Below, in pieces: positions 1-6,095 of a stretch of DNA of 10,852 bases. The notes under the pieces are model-generated. The model ran no database searches. It worked only from the letters and a program-made list of their open reading frames with translations, and had not been told where the DNA came from. The position numbers and the translations under genes were made by a program. Source of the DNA: Chloroflexota bacterium (GTDB lineage: Bacteria > Chloroflexota > Anaerolineae > Caldilineales > Caldilineaceae); the NCBI GenBank assembly GCA_003577005.1, contig QEUW01000268.1:1-10852 (forward strand), in the 5' to 3' direction. Positions within the stretch are counted from its first letter, which is position 1. Each line of letters opens with the position of its first letter.

Positions 1-1167
1 CGCATCAGTTCGTTTATGAACGAACGGTTGCACGGCATGACCGTCGTGCAACTCTTTGGACACGAGGCTGAGAGCGAGCAAGAGTTTGACATCTACAACA
101 GCAATTACCGCCAGGCGTTGATCTTGTTGCGTCGTTACAGCGCCATCTTTCTGGCCTGGCAAGAGGTGTTGGCGGCTATCGGTCTGGGCTTGATCCTGTA
201 CGGTGGCGGGCAAGGTGTACTGGCGGGTTGGGCGACGCTGGGGATGTTGGTTGCCTTTATTCAGTACACCGAACGCGCCTTCCAGCCGGTATTGGCCCTC
301 TCGCAGGAGTACAACGCCATCCAGATTGCCCTGGGTGCGGCTGAACGCATCTACCGCATGATGGTGCGCGAGCCGGCAGTGCAAAGCCCGGCCACGCCCG
401 CGGCACTGACCAAAGCGCGCGGCGAAATCGAGTTCCGCGACGTCCACTTTGCCTATAACCTGGAAGAACCGGTCCTGCGTGGGGTGAGTCTACACATCCC
501 TCCCGGCCAGTCGGTGGCGATTGTCGGCGCAACCGGCGCGGGCAAGTCAAGCCTGGTGAGCCTGCTGGCGCGCTATTATGACCCGTCGCACGGCCAGGTG
601 CTGCTCGACGGCATCGACATCCGCCAGTTGAGCCTGGACGACCTGCGTCGCTGCGTCACCGTCGTCCCGCAGGACCCGGTTTGTCTGGAGGGAAGCATCC
701 GCCACAACATTGCATTGTTCCGTGACGATCTCGGCGATGAAGAGGTGCGCCGGGCGGCGGAACTGAGTAACGCGGCCCATTTCATCGAACAGTTGCCGGG
801 CGGCTATGATTTTCATGTGCTGGCCGGCGGCGCCAATCTCTCGCAGGGGCAGCGCCAGTTGCTGGCCCTGGCACGGGCGCTGTCGCTCAGCCCCGATGCC
901 GTGCTTGTGCTCGACGAGGCGACCAGCAGCATCGACACCGCCACCGAGGCGCTGATCCAGGAGGCGCTGGGTCGCATCCTGCGCAGCCGTACCAGTATGG
1001 TGATCGCCCACCGGCTGAGCACCGTGCGCGGCGCCGACCGCATCATCGTCATGGAGCGCGGCCAGATCGTCGAAGATGGCGACCACGCCTCGCTGCTGGC
1101 GCTCGACGGCTACTATGCCCGCCTCTGCCACCACCAGGTCATGCCGGGGACGGCCTATCCCCTGTAG
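1..1167 (+). CDS. ABC exporter, TMD-NBD half-transporter (5' partial)
   Basis: The frame is open from base 1, so the gene begins upstream; the ATG at 16 is internal. The fragment (388 codons, numbered from base 1) holds the cytoplasmic extension after TM3, the last two or three membrane helices (roughly residues 40-105), and a whole nucleotide-binding domain. Seen: Walker A GATGAGKSS (176-184, K182), Q-loop VVPQD (Q224), signature LSQGQ (280-284), Walker B VLVLDEAT (D305, E306) and H-loop H337. The motif set and the TM-then-ATPase order are those of type IV (MsbA/MdlB-like) exporters, which export lipids, drugs or peptides; many act as heterodimers. All catalytic residues are intact. The substrate cannot be read from sequence. 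The tail (VMPGTAYPL) is encoded partly by the repeat that starts at the stop codon. It is unlikely to power the sugar importer downstream, because CUT1 ATPases are stand-alone and lack a membrane domain. Confidence 0.93.
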   Translation, partial: RISSFMNERLHGMTVVQLFGHEAESEQEFDIYNSNYRQALILLRRYSAIFLAWQEVLAAIGLGLILYGGGQGVLAGWATLGMLVAFIQYTERAFQPVLALSQEYNAIQIALGAAERIYRMMVREPAVQSPATPAALTKARGEIEFRDVHFAYNLEEPVLRGVSLHIPPGQSVAIVGATGAGKSSLVSLLARYYDPSHGQVLLDGIDIRQLSLDDLRRCVTVVPQDPVCLEGSIRHNIALFRDDLGDEEVRRAAELSNAAHFIEQLPGGYDFHVLAGGANLSQGQRQLLALARALSLSPDAVLVLDEATSSIDTATEALIQEALGRILRSRTSMVIAHRLSTVRGADRIIVMERGQIVEDGDHASLLALDGYYARLCHHQVMPGTAYPL

Positions 1168-1190
1168 GGGAAGATGCTATCTTGCTCTAC
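1156..1190. repeat. Hairpin repeat, copy 1, overlapping the exporter stop
   Basis: An imperfect inverted repeat lies at 1164-1190: GTAGGGGAAGAT pairs with ATCTTGCTCTAC around a 3-base loop, with one G-T wobble and one mismatch. It includes the TAG stop of the exporter and could act as a 3'-end hairpin, although no T-run follows. About three quarters of its bases match the copy at 1224-1258, so it looks like one member of a dispersed palindromic family rather than a unique terminator. Confidence 0.65.
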
Positions 1191-1223
1191 CTCTCCCGCC
1201 ACCATGCTATATCCGGGACCGCG

Positions 1224-1260
1224 TATCCTGTACCGGGCAAGATGGCATCTTGCCCTACAG
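1224..1260. repeat. Hairpin repeat, copy 2
   Basis: The core is a perfect inverted repeat: GGGCAAGATG (1235-1244) and CATCTTGCCC (1246-1255). Outer pairing CTGTA/TACAG extends it to 1228-1260 with a small bulge. It is the better preserved relative of the element at 1156-1190, 68 bp away in the same orientation. It could form a strong RNA hairpin downstream of the exporter gene. No transposase is nearby. Confidence 0.7.
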
Positions 1261-1277
1261 CCCCTGTGACAGCAAGT

Positions 1278-1306
1278 TTGACAGCTCTCTGAAAGTGTGG
1301 TTGAAT
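1278..1306 (+). promoter_or_regulatory. Sigma70-type promoter for the lacI-sugar transport locus
   Basis: A perfect -35 box TTGACA (1278-1283), a 17-bp spacer and a -10-like TTGAAT (1301-1306, 4 of 6 consensus bases) lie in the gap before the first lacI gene. The expected transcription start is near 1313, exactly where the tandem operator boxes begin, and that arrangement supports both calls. The leader to the TTG start would be about 120 nt. Confidence 0.6.
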
Positions 1307-1309
1307 GCG

Positions 1310-1345
1310 CGTAATCGGTTACGCAACCGGTTACGCAACCGATTA
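1310..1345. promoter_or_regulatory. Three tandem 12-bp LacI-family operator boxes
   Basis: Three consecutive 12-bp units: CGTAATCGGTTA (1310-1321), CGCAACCGGTTA (1322-1333) and CGCAACCGATTA (1334-1345). Each has a core AAyCGrTT with a central CG, the usual centre of LacI-family operators. The first unit extends to a 16-bp near-palindrome, GCGTAATCGGTTACGC (1309-1324); the middle core AACCGGTT is a perfect palindrome. The array covers about +1 to +35 of the predicted promoter, a position that would block transcription. The likely ligand is the LacI protein encoded just downstream. Confidence 0.7.
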
Positions 1346-1435
1346 ACTCACTTTCCCAAGAATTCTAGACCTTGAGTAGAGGTGCCGATCCAGTCATTGG
1401 TTGGTCGGTGTTACCCATTATCGAAAGGGTCGCGT

Positions 1436-2431
1436 TTGAAACGTGCAACCATGAGCGATGTAGCCATTCGGGCTGCTGTCTCGAAGGCTACCGTCTCTCA
1501 TGTGATCAACAATACACGCTTTGTCGAAGAAGAGACCAAACAGCGAGTGCTCCAGGCGATAGCCGAGCTGGACTATCGACCCAATGCCGCCGCCCGTAGC
1601 CTTACCACGCATCGCACTCGCTGCATCGGCATGGTGATCTCCGATGCCACCAATCTGTTCTTTGGTGAGATGTTACGCGGGGTCGAGGAAATTTTGCGAC
1701 CGCAGAATTACGGTTTGATCCTGTGCAACACGGATGAGGTGCTGGAGCTAGAGTCGCACTACCTCGACCTGCTGTTGAGCCAACCGGTGGACGGCATCAT
1801 CGCTGCGGCTACCAGCCAACGTTGGAGCGCACTGGCCGAGGCTGAAGTGCAGCATACCCCGATTGTGTTTGTGGATCGCGCCTTTGAACATCTGGAAGGT
1901 CCCTATGTGGGTGTCAACAACCAGCAGGGGGCCTATCTCGGCACCAAACATCTGATCGAACGAGGATGCCGGCGCATCGGGATCGTTGCCGGTCTCCCAC
2001 GACTTTCGACCATGCGTGAGCGGCTGGCCGGTTTTCGACAGGCGTTGGATGAACGGGGTATCTTGTTGGCGGATGAATGGGTAACTCCTTGCGAACTGAG
2101 TATCGAAGCCGGCCGCGCCGCCACAAACAGGCTATTGGCCTCACCGGCCCGACCGGATGCGCTCTTTGTCAACAACAATCTATTGAGCCTGGGAGCCCTG
2201 TTGGCGCTGCGTGATCAAGGTCTGCGTTGTCCGGAAGATGTTGCCCTGGTAGGGTTTGACGACCATCCGTGGGCGGCTGTTTCCAACCCCCCGTTGACGG
2301 TGATCAGCCAGCCGGCGCGCCAGGTGGGGCAGATGGCGGCGCGACTGCTCTTTGATCTGCTCAATGGACGTGAACCGGAACAGTTGCGCATCATCCTCGA
2401 TTGTGAGTTGATCGTGCGCGAATCAAGCTAG
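1436..2431 (+). CDS. LacI-family transcriptional regulator of the fucoside locus
   Basis: A DNA-binding repressor of 331 aa with the start chosen here. The chosen start is TTG 1436, because AAAGGG (1424-1429) lies 6 bases before it and the protein then begins MKRATMSDVAIRAA, right at the LacI helix-turn-helix; a GTG at 1382 would add 18 residues of unusual sequence. Seen: HTH at residues about 5-25 (recognition segment VSKATVSHVINN), hinge helix YRPNAAARSL (47-56, minor-groove leucine L56), then a periplasmic-binding-protein-like effector domain with FVNNN and ALVGFDDHPW. The HTH is close to that of PurR. It is first in a run of sugar-transport and fucosidase genes and sits just below the tandem boxes, so it is probably an autoregulating local repressor. 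The inducer is unknown; L-fucose or a fucoside is a guess from context. Confidence 0.92.
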   Translation: MKRATMSDVAIRAAVSKATVSHVINNTRFVEEETKQRVLQAIAELDYRPNAAARSLTTHRTRCIGMVISDATNLFFGEMLRGVEEILRPQNYGLILCNTDEVLELESHYLDLLLSQPVDGIIAAATSQRWSALAEAEVQHTPIVFVDRAFEHLEGPYVGVNNQQGAYLGTKHLIERGCRRIGIVAGLPRLSTMRERLAGFRQALDERGILLADEWVTPCELSIEAGRAATNRLLASPARPDALFVNNNLLSLGALLALRDQGLRCPEDVALVGFDDHPWAAVSNPPLTVISQPARQVGQMAARLLFDLLNGREPEQLRIILDCELIVRESS

Positions 2432-2469
2432 CCCGCTGCGCTGGTGTGACGAAAGAAGGAGTAGAAGTG

Positions 2470-3453
2470 ATGCAGCAATCGACACCGACAACGGGTGCAG
2501 GCTTGCAACCTCTTGCGGCCAGAGATAGGACGGGCCTTCTGAGCCAGTTGCGCGATTCCTTCACAGGGTTACGGCGGGAAGAAACGATTGCCGGCTATCT
2601 CTTTATCTTGCCCAATTTCTTGGGCTTTCTGGCCTTTAGCCTGTTGCCCATTGGTTTTGCCCTCTATATCACATTTACTGATTGGAGTCTGGCGCGACCG
2701 CCGGTCTTCATTGGCCTGGAGAATTTTAGAACGCTCTTTAACGATCCGCTCTTCTGGAAGACACTGTGGAATACGGCCTATTACACCTTTGTGGCCGTGC
2801 CAACCGGTGTCTTTATCGCCTTCTGGCTGGCGATCCTCATGAACCGGAAGATGCGGGGAGTGCTCTTTTTTCGCACCGTCTATTTTCTGCCGCAGATCAC
2901 CCTGACGGTGGCAGCGGCCATCGTCTGGAGCTGGCTCTACCACCCTGAACTGGGGCTGTTCAATTATTTGCTCGGTCTCATCGGCGTCGAAGGTCCGCGC
3001 TGGCTCCAGAGCACAGCGTGGGCCATGCCGGCCATTATCATCATGGGCAACTGGCATGGCATTGGTTTTGCCATGCTGATCCTGCTGGCCGGTTTGCAAG
3101 GCATCCCTGAAGAGTACTATGAGGCCGCTGAGATCGATGGAGCCAACGGATGGCAGCGCTTGCGTTTTGTCACCATACCGTTATTGACGCCCACGATCTT
3201 TTTCGTCGTCGTAACCTCGCTGATCGGTGCATTTCAGGGGTTTGACCAGTTCTATGTCATGACCAATGGCGGCCCGGCCAAGGCGACCACGACGCTTGTT
3301 CTCTACATCTTCCAAAACGGTTTTACCTTTTTCAAGATGGGTTACGGCGCGGCGCTGGCCTTTATGCTCTTTCTCTGCATCCTGGTGATCACGCTGGTGC
3401 AGTGGCGGCTGGCGGATCGGTGGGTATATGGCTTCCAGCGCGAGGAGAATTGA
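2470..3453 (+). CDS. Carbohydrate ABC transporter permease, MalF/UgpA type (CUT1)
   Basis: First membrane subunit of a sugar importer, 327 aa. ATG 2470 is preferred because AAGGAG (2456-2461) ends 8 bases before it; a GTG at 2446 would place that site inside the gene. Six hydrophobic segments are visible, near residues 40-72, 99-124, 135-157, 183-209, 233-259 and 291-313. The cytoplasmic EAA loop, which docks on the ATPase, is present: EYYEAAEIDGANGWQ, with EAA at 218-220, followed by the usual IPLL. LPNFLGF in TM1 and TNGGP near 268 are also typical of the family. It starts 38 bases after the lacI stop and is followed by its partner permease, so the genes are very likely co-transcribed. The substrate is inferred only from the fucosidase downstream. 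Confidence 0.94.
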   Translation: MQQSTPTTGAGLQPLAARDRTGLLSQLRDSFTGLRREETIAGYLFILPNFLGFLAFSLLPIGFALYITFTDWSLARPPVFIGLENFRTLFNDPLFWKTLWNTAYYTFVAVPTGVFIAFWLAILMNRKMRGVLFFRTVYFLPQITLTVAAAIVWSWLYHPELGLFNYLLGLIGVEGPRWLQSTAWAMPAIIIMGNWHGIGFAMLILLAGLQGIPEEYYEAAEIDGANGWQRLRFVTIPLLTPTIFFVVVTSLIGAFQGFDQFYVMTNGGPAKATTTLVLYIFQNGFTFFKMGYGAALAFMLFLCILVITLVQWRLADRWVYGFQREEN

Positions 3454-3463
3454 CGATCAACGA

Positions 3464-3510
3464 ATCTTCTCAAATCTACCCAAAAGAGATTGAGGAAGAT
3501 TTGAGGAGAT
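3464..3510 (+). other. Stem-loop between the two permease genes
   Basis: ATCTTCTCAAATCT (3464-3477) pairs with AGATTTGAGGAGAT (3497-3510) over 14 bp with a single G-U wobble and a 19-base loop. The loop also contains a partial alternative partner (AGATTGAGGAAGAT, 3487-3500). No T-run follows, so it is not a classical terminator. It may stabilise or process the mRNA between the two cistrons. The ribosome-binding site of the next gene (about 3525-3534) lies outside the stem. Confidence 0.55.
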
Positions 3511-3537
3511 GGGCGGGCGGCGTGGAGAGGAAGGGAA

Positions 3538-4443
3538 ATGACAAGCACCTCAGCAAAGACAACCTATGAACCGGTGACGAGACGCACTGCAACGGGATTG
3601 AGCAAACGACAACGAGAATTTCTCATTAGCGCCCTGGCCTGGATGATCCTCGCCATCGGTGGTGTGGCGATGATGGTTCCATTTTTGTGGATGGTCTTTA
3701 CCTCCTTGAAGAGCACGGCGGAGATCTACACTTTTCCCCCACGCTTTTTGCCTGAACGCTGGCTGTGGAGCAACTATGTCAATGCCTGGACCTTGTTGCC
3801 CTTTGGCACCTTTTTCAAGAACAGCGCCATCGTCTCGATTGCGGTGGTGGCGGGCCAGCTTTTCACCTGTTCGTTGGCCGGGTATTCCTTTAGCCGCCTG
3901 CGTTATCCCGGCCGCGACCGCCTCTTTTTCCTCTATCTGGCGACCATGATGATCCCCTTTGCCGTCATCATGATCCCGCTCTATGTGCAGATGCGCTGGA
4001 TGGGCTGGGTCGATACGCTCTGGCCGCTGATCGTACCTGCGATCTTTACGCCGTGGGGCACCTTTATGATGCGCCAGTTTATGAGCACGCTGCCTCGTGA
4101 ACTGGAGGATGCGGCGCGCATCGACGGGGCTAGCTTCTTTCGCATCTACCGGACCATCATCTTGCCGCTGACCAAGCCAGCGCTGGCCACGTTGGGCATC
4201 TTTACCTTTCTTGGTAGTTGGAACAACTTCCTGTGGCCGCTGATCATCATCAGCTCGCTCAACCTCAAGACCATTCCACTGGGGATGACCACCTTTCAGG
4301 CGCGCATGCCCATGCGGACGCCGTGGGAGCTGGTGATGGCGGCGGCGACCTTTGCCATTTTGCCAATTCTCGTCGCCTTCATCTTTGGTCAAAAGTACTA
4401 TATCCAGGGCATTGTCACTTCGGGAATCAAGGGTGGGGCTTAG
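3538..4443 (+). CDS. Carbohydrate ABC transporter permease, MalG/UgpE type (CUT1)
   Basis: Second membrane subunit of the importer, 301 aa, the normal size for the MalG type. The ATG at 3538 follows a purine-rich site, GAGAGGAAGG (3525-3534). Six hydrophobic segments are seen near residues 29-56, 95-121, 128-151, 161-182, 217-240 and 263-288. The EAA loop is PRELEDAARIDGASFF (E190, A192, A193, G197), followed by TIILPL. The C-terminus ends YYIQGIVTSGIKGGA, where Q-G-[IL]-[TV]-x-G-[AS]-[IV]-K-G is a strong hallmark of this subunit. It would pair with the upstream permease. No ATPase gene is in the locus; CUT1 systems often share a housekeeping MsmK/UgpC-type ATPase encoded elsewhere. Confidence 0.95.
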   Translation: MTSTSAKTTYEPVTRRTATGLSKRQREFLISALAWMILAIGGVAMMVPFLWMVFTSLKSTAEIYTFPPRFLPERWLWSNYVNAWTLLPFGTFFKNSAIVSIAVVAGQLFTCSLAGYSFSRLRYPGRDRLFFLYLATMMIPFAVIMIPLYVQMRWMGWVDTLWPLIVPAIFTPWGTFMMRQFMSTLPRELEDAARIDGASFFRIYRTIILPLTKPALATLGIFTFLGSWNNFLWPLIIISSLNLKTIPLGMTTFQARMPMRTPWELVMAAATFAILPILVAFIFGQKYYIQGIVTSGIKGGA

Positions 4444-4480
4444 TTTATCGTTTGCCCGGTTTGAAAGAGTACAGTCGCTG

Positions 4481-4498
4481 GAGCAAAACCGCTCTTTT
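4481..4498 (+). terminator. Weak hairpin plus T-run before the binding-protein gene
   Basis: GAGC (4481-4484) and GCTC (4491-4494) can pair around AAAACC and are followed by TTTT. The stem is short (4-5 bp), so at most this is a weak attenuator in the 94-base gap between the permease and binding-protein genes. It could also be chance. Confidence 0.2.
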
Positions 4499-4537
4499 GA
4501 TAGCAACCGCAATTCAGCTTGGGCCAAGGAGAAAACC

Positions 4538-5974
4538 ATGAACAACCGTTTTTCACGTTTCACAGGTCAGCGCGTCAACCGGCGCCAGTTTCTCACCTAT
4601 TTGGGGATGGGTACGGCATCGGCTGCACTGCTCGGCGCTTGCCAACCGGCCGCTGCTCCCGCACCGACGCCCGCCGCCCAAACTGGCGCTGGTGCGGCAT
4701 CAGTGGAGCGTTCGCCGTGGGTCACGGGCCAGATTGCATCAGACATCTCTGTCCCCTTCCGTTATGCCTCCTGGGAAGGCGAAGAAGAGATGCGCAAGTG
4801 GCTGTTGCACTTTGACAACTTCTTCAGCCAGAATTACCCCAATGTTCAGGTTCAAGGCGACTGGGGCGTTCCCTGGGGCGAGTACTGGACCAAGATGCCC
4901 ACCCAGTTGACCGCGGGCGCACCCGTTGAACTGATGTGGATGCACGACAGCCGCTGCCAAACCTTCGCCGCCAACGGCTGGATCGTGCCGCTGGATGATT
5001 TTCTGGCTTCGTTCACGCCACCCGGCTGGCCCGATGAGTTCTATCCTTCCCAGGTCGAGGCTTTCCAATACGAGGGCCGGCAGTATGGCATTCCATACGA
5101 CTTTGCGTCGGGTGGTTTTTACTTGAACCTGGACCTTTTTGAAGAGGCCGGGGTCGAGCCGCCCACCGAAGAGACGACCTGGGACGAGTTCCTGGAAATT
5201 GCGCAGGCGCTCACCAAAGAGGAAGGGGGGCGGCCGGTGCAGTGGGGCGTCGGCGGGTTGCCTACTACCTGGTCGGGTGGCGCCTATTTTATCGTCAAGA
5301 CCTTTGGTGGCGACTACTGGAACGAGGAGATCACCGCCTCACGCTTCAACGACGAGGCGACCATTGCCGCCTTCCAGTTCCTGGCCGACCTCATGTGGCA
5401 GCACGGTGTCATGCCCAGCGCCGACCTGTTGGGCGGTCTGGGAATGGGTGCGGGTCTGGCCTTCTCTTCGGGGTTGACCGCCATGCACTACACGCTCAAC
5501 GATGAGGCCTTTGTGCTTGCCGAAACCATCGAAGGCAAGTTCAACTGGGGCTTTGCACCGACGCCGCAGGGGGAGGGCGGCCAGTACTACTTTACCGGCG
5601 GCTCGGCCTTTAGCGTCCCCAGCACCTCGACACAGCCTGAAATGGCCTACGAGTTGATGCGTTACACGTTGACCAATCCAGAGACACTGCCGATTTCGGG
5701 TCAGATGGGCAGCCAGTTTACCGGCAACATGAACTACTACGAATATGGCTTGCCGTTGGCAGAGTGGGGTGTCGATGTCGAGGCGTTCAAACATGCCTTC
5801 TATGATCTGCCTCGTGACCACGGGATCGCGCCGGTTTATCACCCCAAGTACCTGGAGTGGGAGACCTCCATCTATCAGGCGATCATGGACCGGCTCTGGA
5901 TCGGCGAAGCGCGCGACGCCGCCGTAGTCTGCCAGGAAGTTCACGAGGCGACCAACCAGTTGCTGGCGGGATAG
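4538..5974 (+). CDS. ABC transporter sugar-binding lipoprotein (extracellular SBP family 1)
   Basis: Captures the sugar outside the membrane and delivers it to the two permeases; 478 aa. ATG 4538 has AAGGAG (4526-4531) 6 bases upstream. The N-terminus has a Tat-like motif NRRQFL (R15, R16), a hydrophobic stretch and a lipobox LLGAC, giving a lipid-anchored Cys35. A Pro/Ala-rich linker (about 36-52) follows, as is common in Chloroflexota and actinobacterial binding proteins. The mature part has the features of family 1 solute-binding proteins: YGIPYDFASGGFYLNLDLFEEAG at about 185-207, followed by a TTWDEFLEIAQALT segment, and a late TGGSAFSVP strand. It is rich in Trp and Tyr, which suits sugar stacking. 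It is the last transport gene here, whereas many CUT1 loci begin with it. A ligand containing fucose is inferred from the next gene only. Confidence 0.93.
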   Translation: MNNRFSRFTGQRVNRRQFLTYLGMGTASAALLGACQPAAAPAPTPAAQTGAGAASVERSPWVTGQIASDISVPFRYASWEGEEEMRKWLLHFDNFFSQNYPNVQVQGDWGVPWGEYWTKMPTQLTAGAPVELMWMHDSRCQTFAANGWIVPLDDFLASFTPPGWPDEFYPSQVEAFQYEGRQYGIPYDFASGGFYLNLDLFEEAGVEPPTEETTWDEFLEIAQALTKEEGGRPVQWGVGGLPTTWSGGAYFIVKTFGGDYWNEEITASRFNDEATIAAFQFLADLMWQHGVMPSADLLGGLGMGAGLAFSSGLTAMHYTLNDEAFVLAETIEGKFNWGFAPTPQGEGGQYYFTGGSAFSVPSTSTQPEMAYELMRYTLTNPETLPISGQMGSQFTGNMNYYEYGLPLAEWGVDVEAFKHAFYDLPRDHGIAPVYHPKYLEWETSIYQAIMDRLWIGEARDAAVVCQEVHEATNQLLAG

Positions 5975-5980
5975 GAGTCT

Positions 5981-6067
5981 GATGCGTGATGCGTAATACG
6001 TAATACGTGTTCCGTGTCATGTACTGCGCATCACGCATTACGCGTTACGTATCACGCATTACGCATC
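5981..6067. repeat. Heptamer-based palindromic hairpin element
   Basis: The gap before the fucosidase gene is almost filled by 7-base units. The left arm (5981-6022) is six units: GATGCGT, GATGCGT, AATACGT, AATACGT, GTTCCGT, GTCATGT. After a 3-base centre (ACT, 6023-6025) the right arm (6026-6067) is six more on the opposite strand: GCGCATC, ACGCATT, ACGCGTT, ACGTATC, ACGCATT, ACGCATC. The arms are equal (42 bp) and pair best at the outer end, where the first unit matches perfectly. The RNA would fold into a long hairpin between the binding-protein and fucosidase cistrons. Read as protein it gives repeated HALR/HYALR-like peptides, which are not a real product. Confidence 0.8.
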
Positions 6068-6084
6068 ATTAGAAATAGAAAGGC

Positions 6085-6092
6085 AATCGGTT
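6085..6092. promoter_or_regulatory. Isolated LacI-type box before the fucosidase start
   Basis: AATCGGTT is identical to the core of the first tandem box (1313-1320) and lies 3 bases before the fucosidase ATG, between its weak Shine-Dalgarno (GAAAGG, 6078-6083) and the start codon. I found no other copy outside the array by eye. One 8-mer match may be chance, and flanking symmetry is weak. Confidence 0.35.
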
Positions 6093-6095
6093 CAA

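Noticed and set aside
547..1134. Minus-strand open frame of 195 codons opposite the exporter ATPase domain
   Set aside because: It is the complement of conserved Walker and signature motifs; its composition follows from the sense codons and no family is recognisable.
1..1167. Exporter ATPase as the missing energy subunit of the sugar importer
   Set aside because: It is a membrane-fused exporter half, lies upstream of the locus promoter and is separated from it by repeats. CUT1 ATPases are separate proteins with a C-terminal regulatory domain.
3550..4563. Long minus-strand open frame (337 codons) opposite the second permease
   Set aside because: It lies fully opposite a clear MalG-type gene, is highly charged with low-complexity composition typical of antisense frames, and has no recognisable domain.
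5981..6067. Possible CRISPR array
   Set aside because: Units are 7 bases, contiguous and without spacers, and the two halves are inverted; there are no cas genes.
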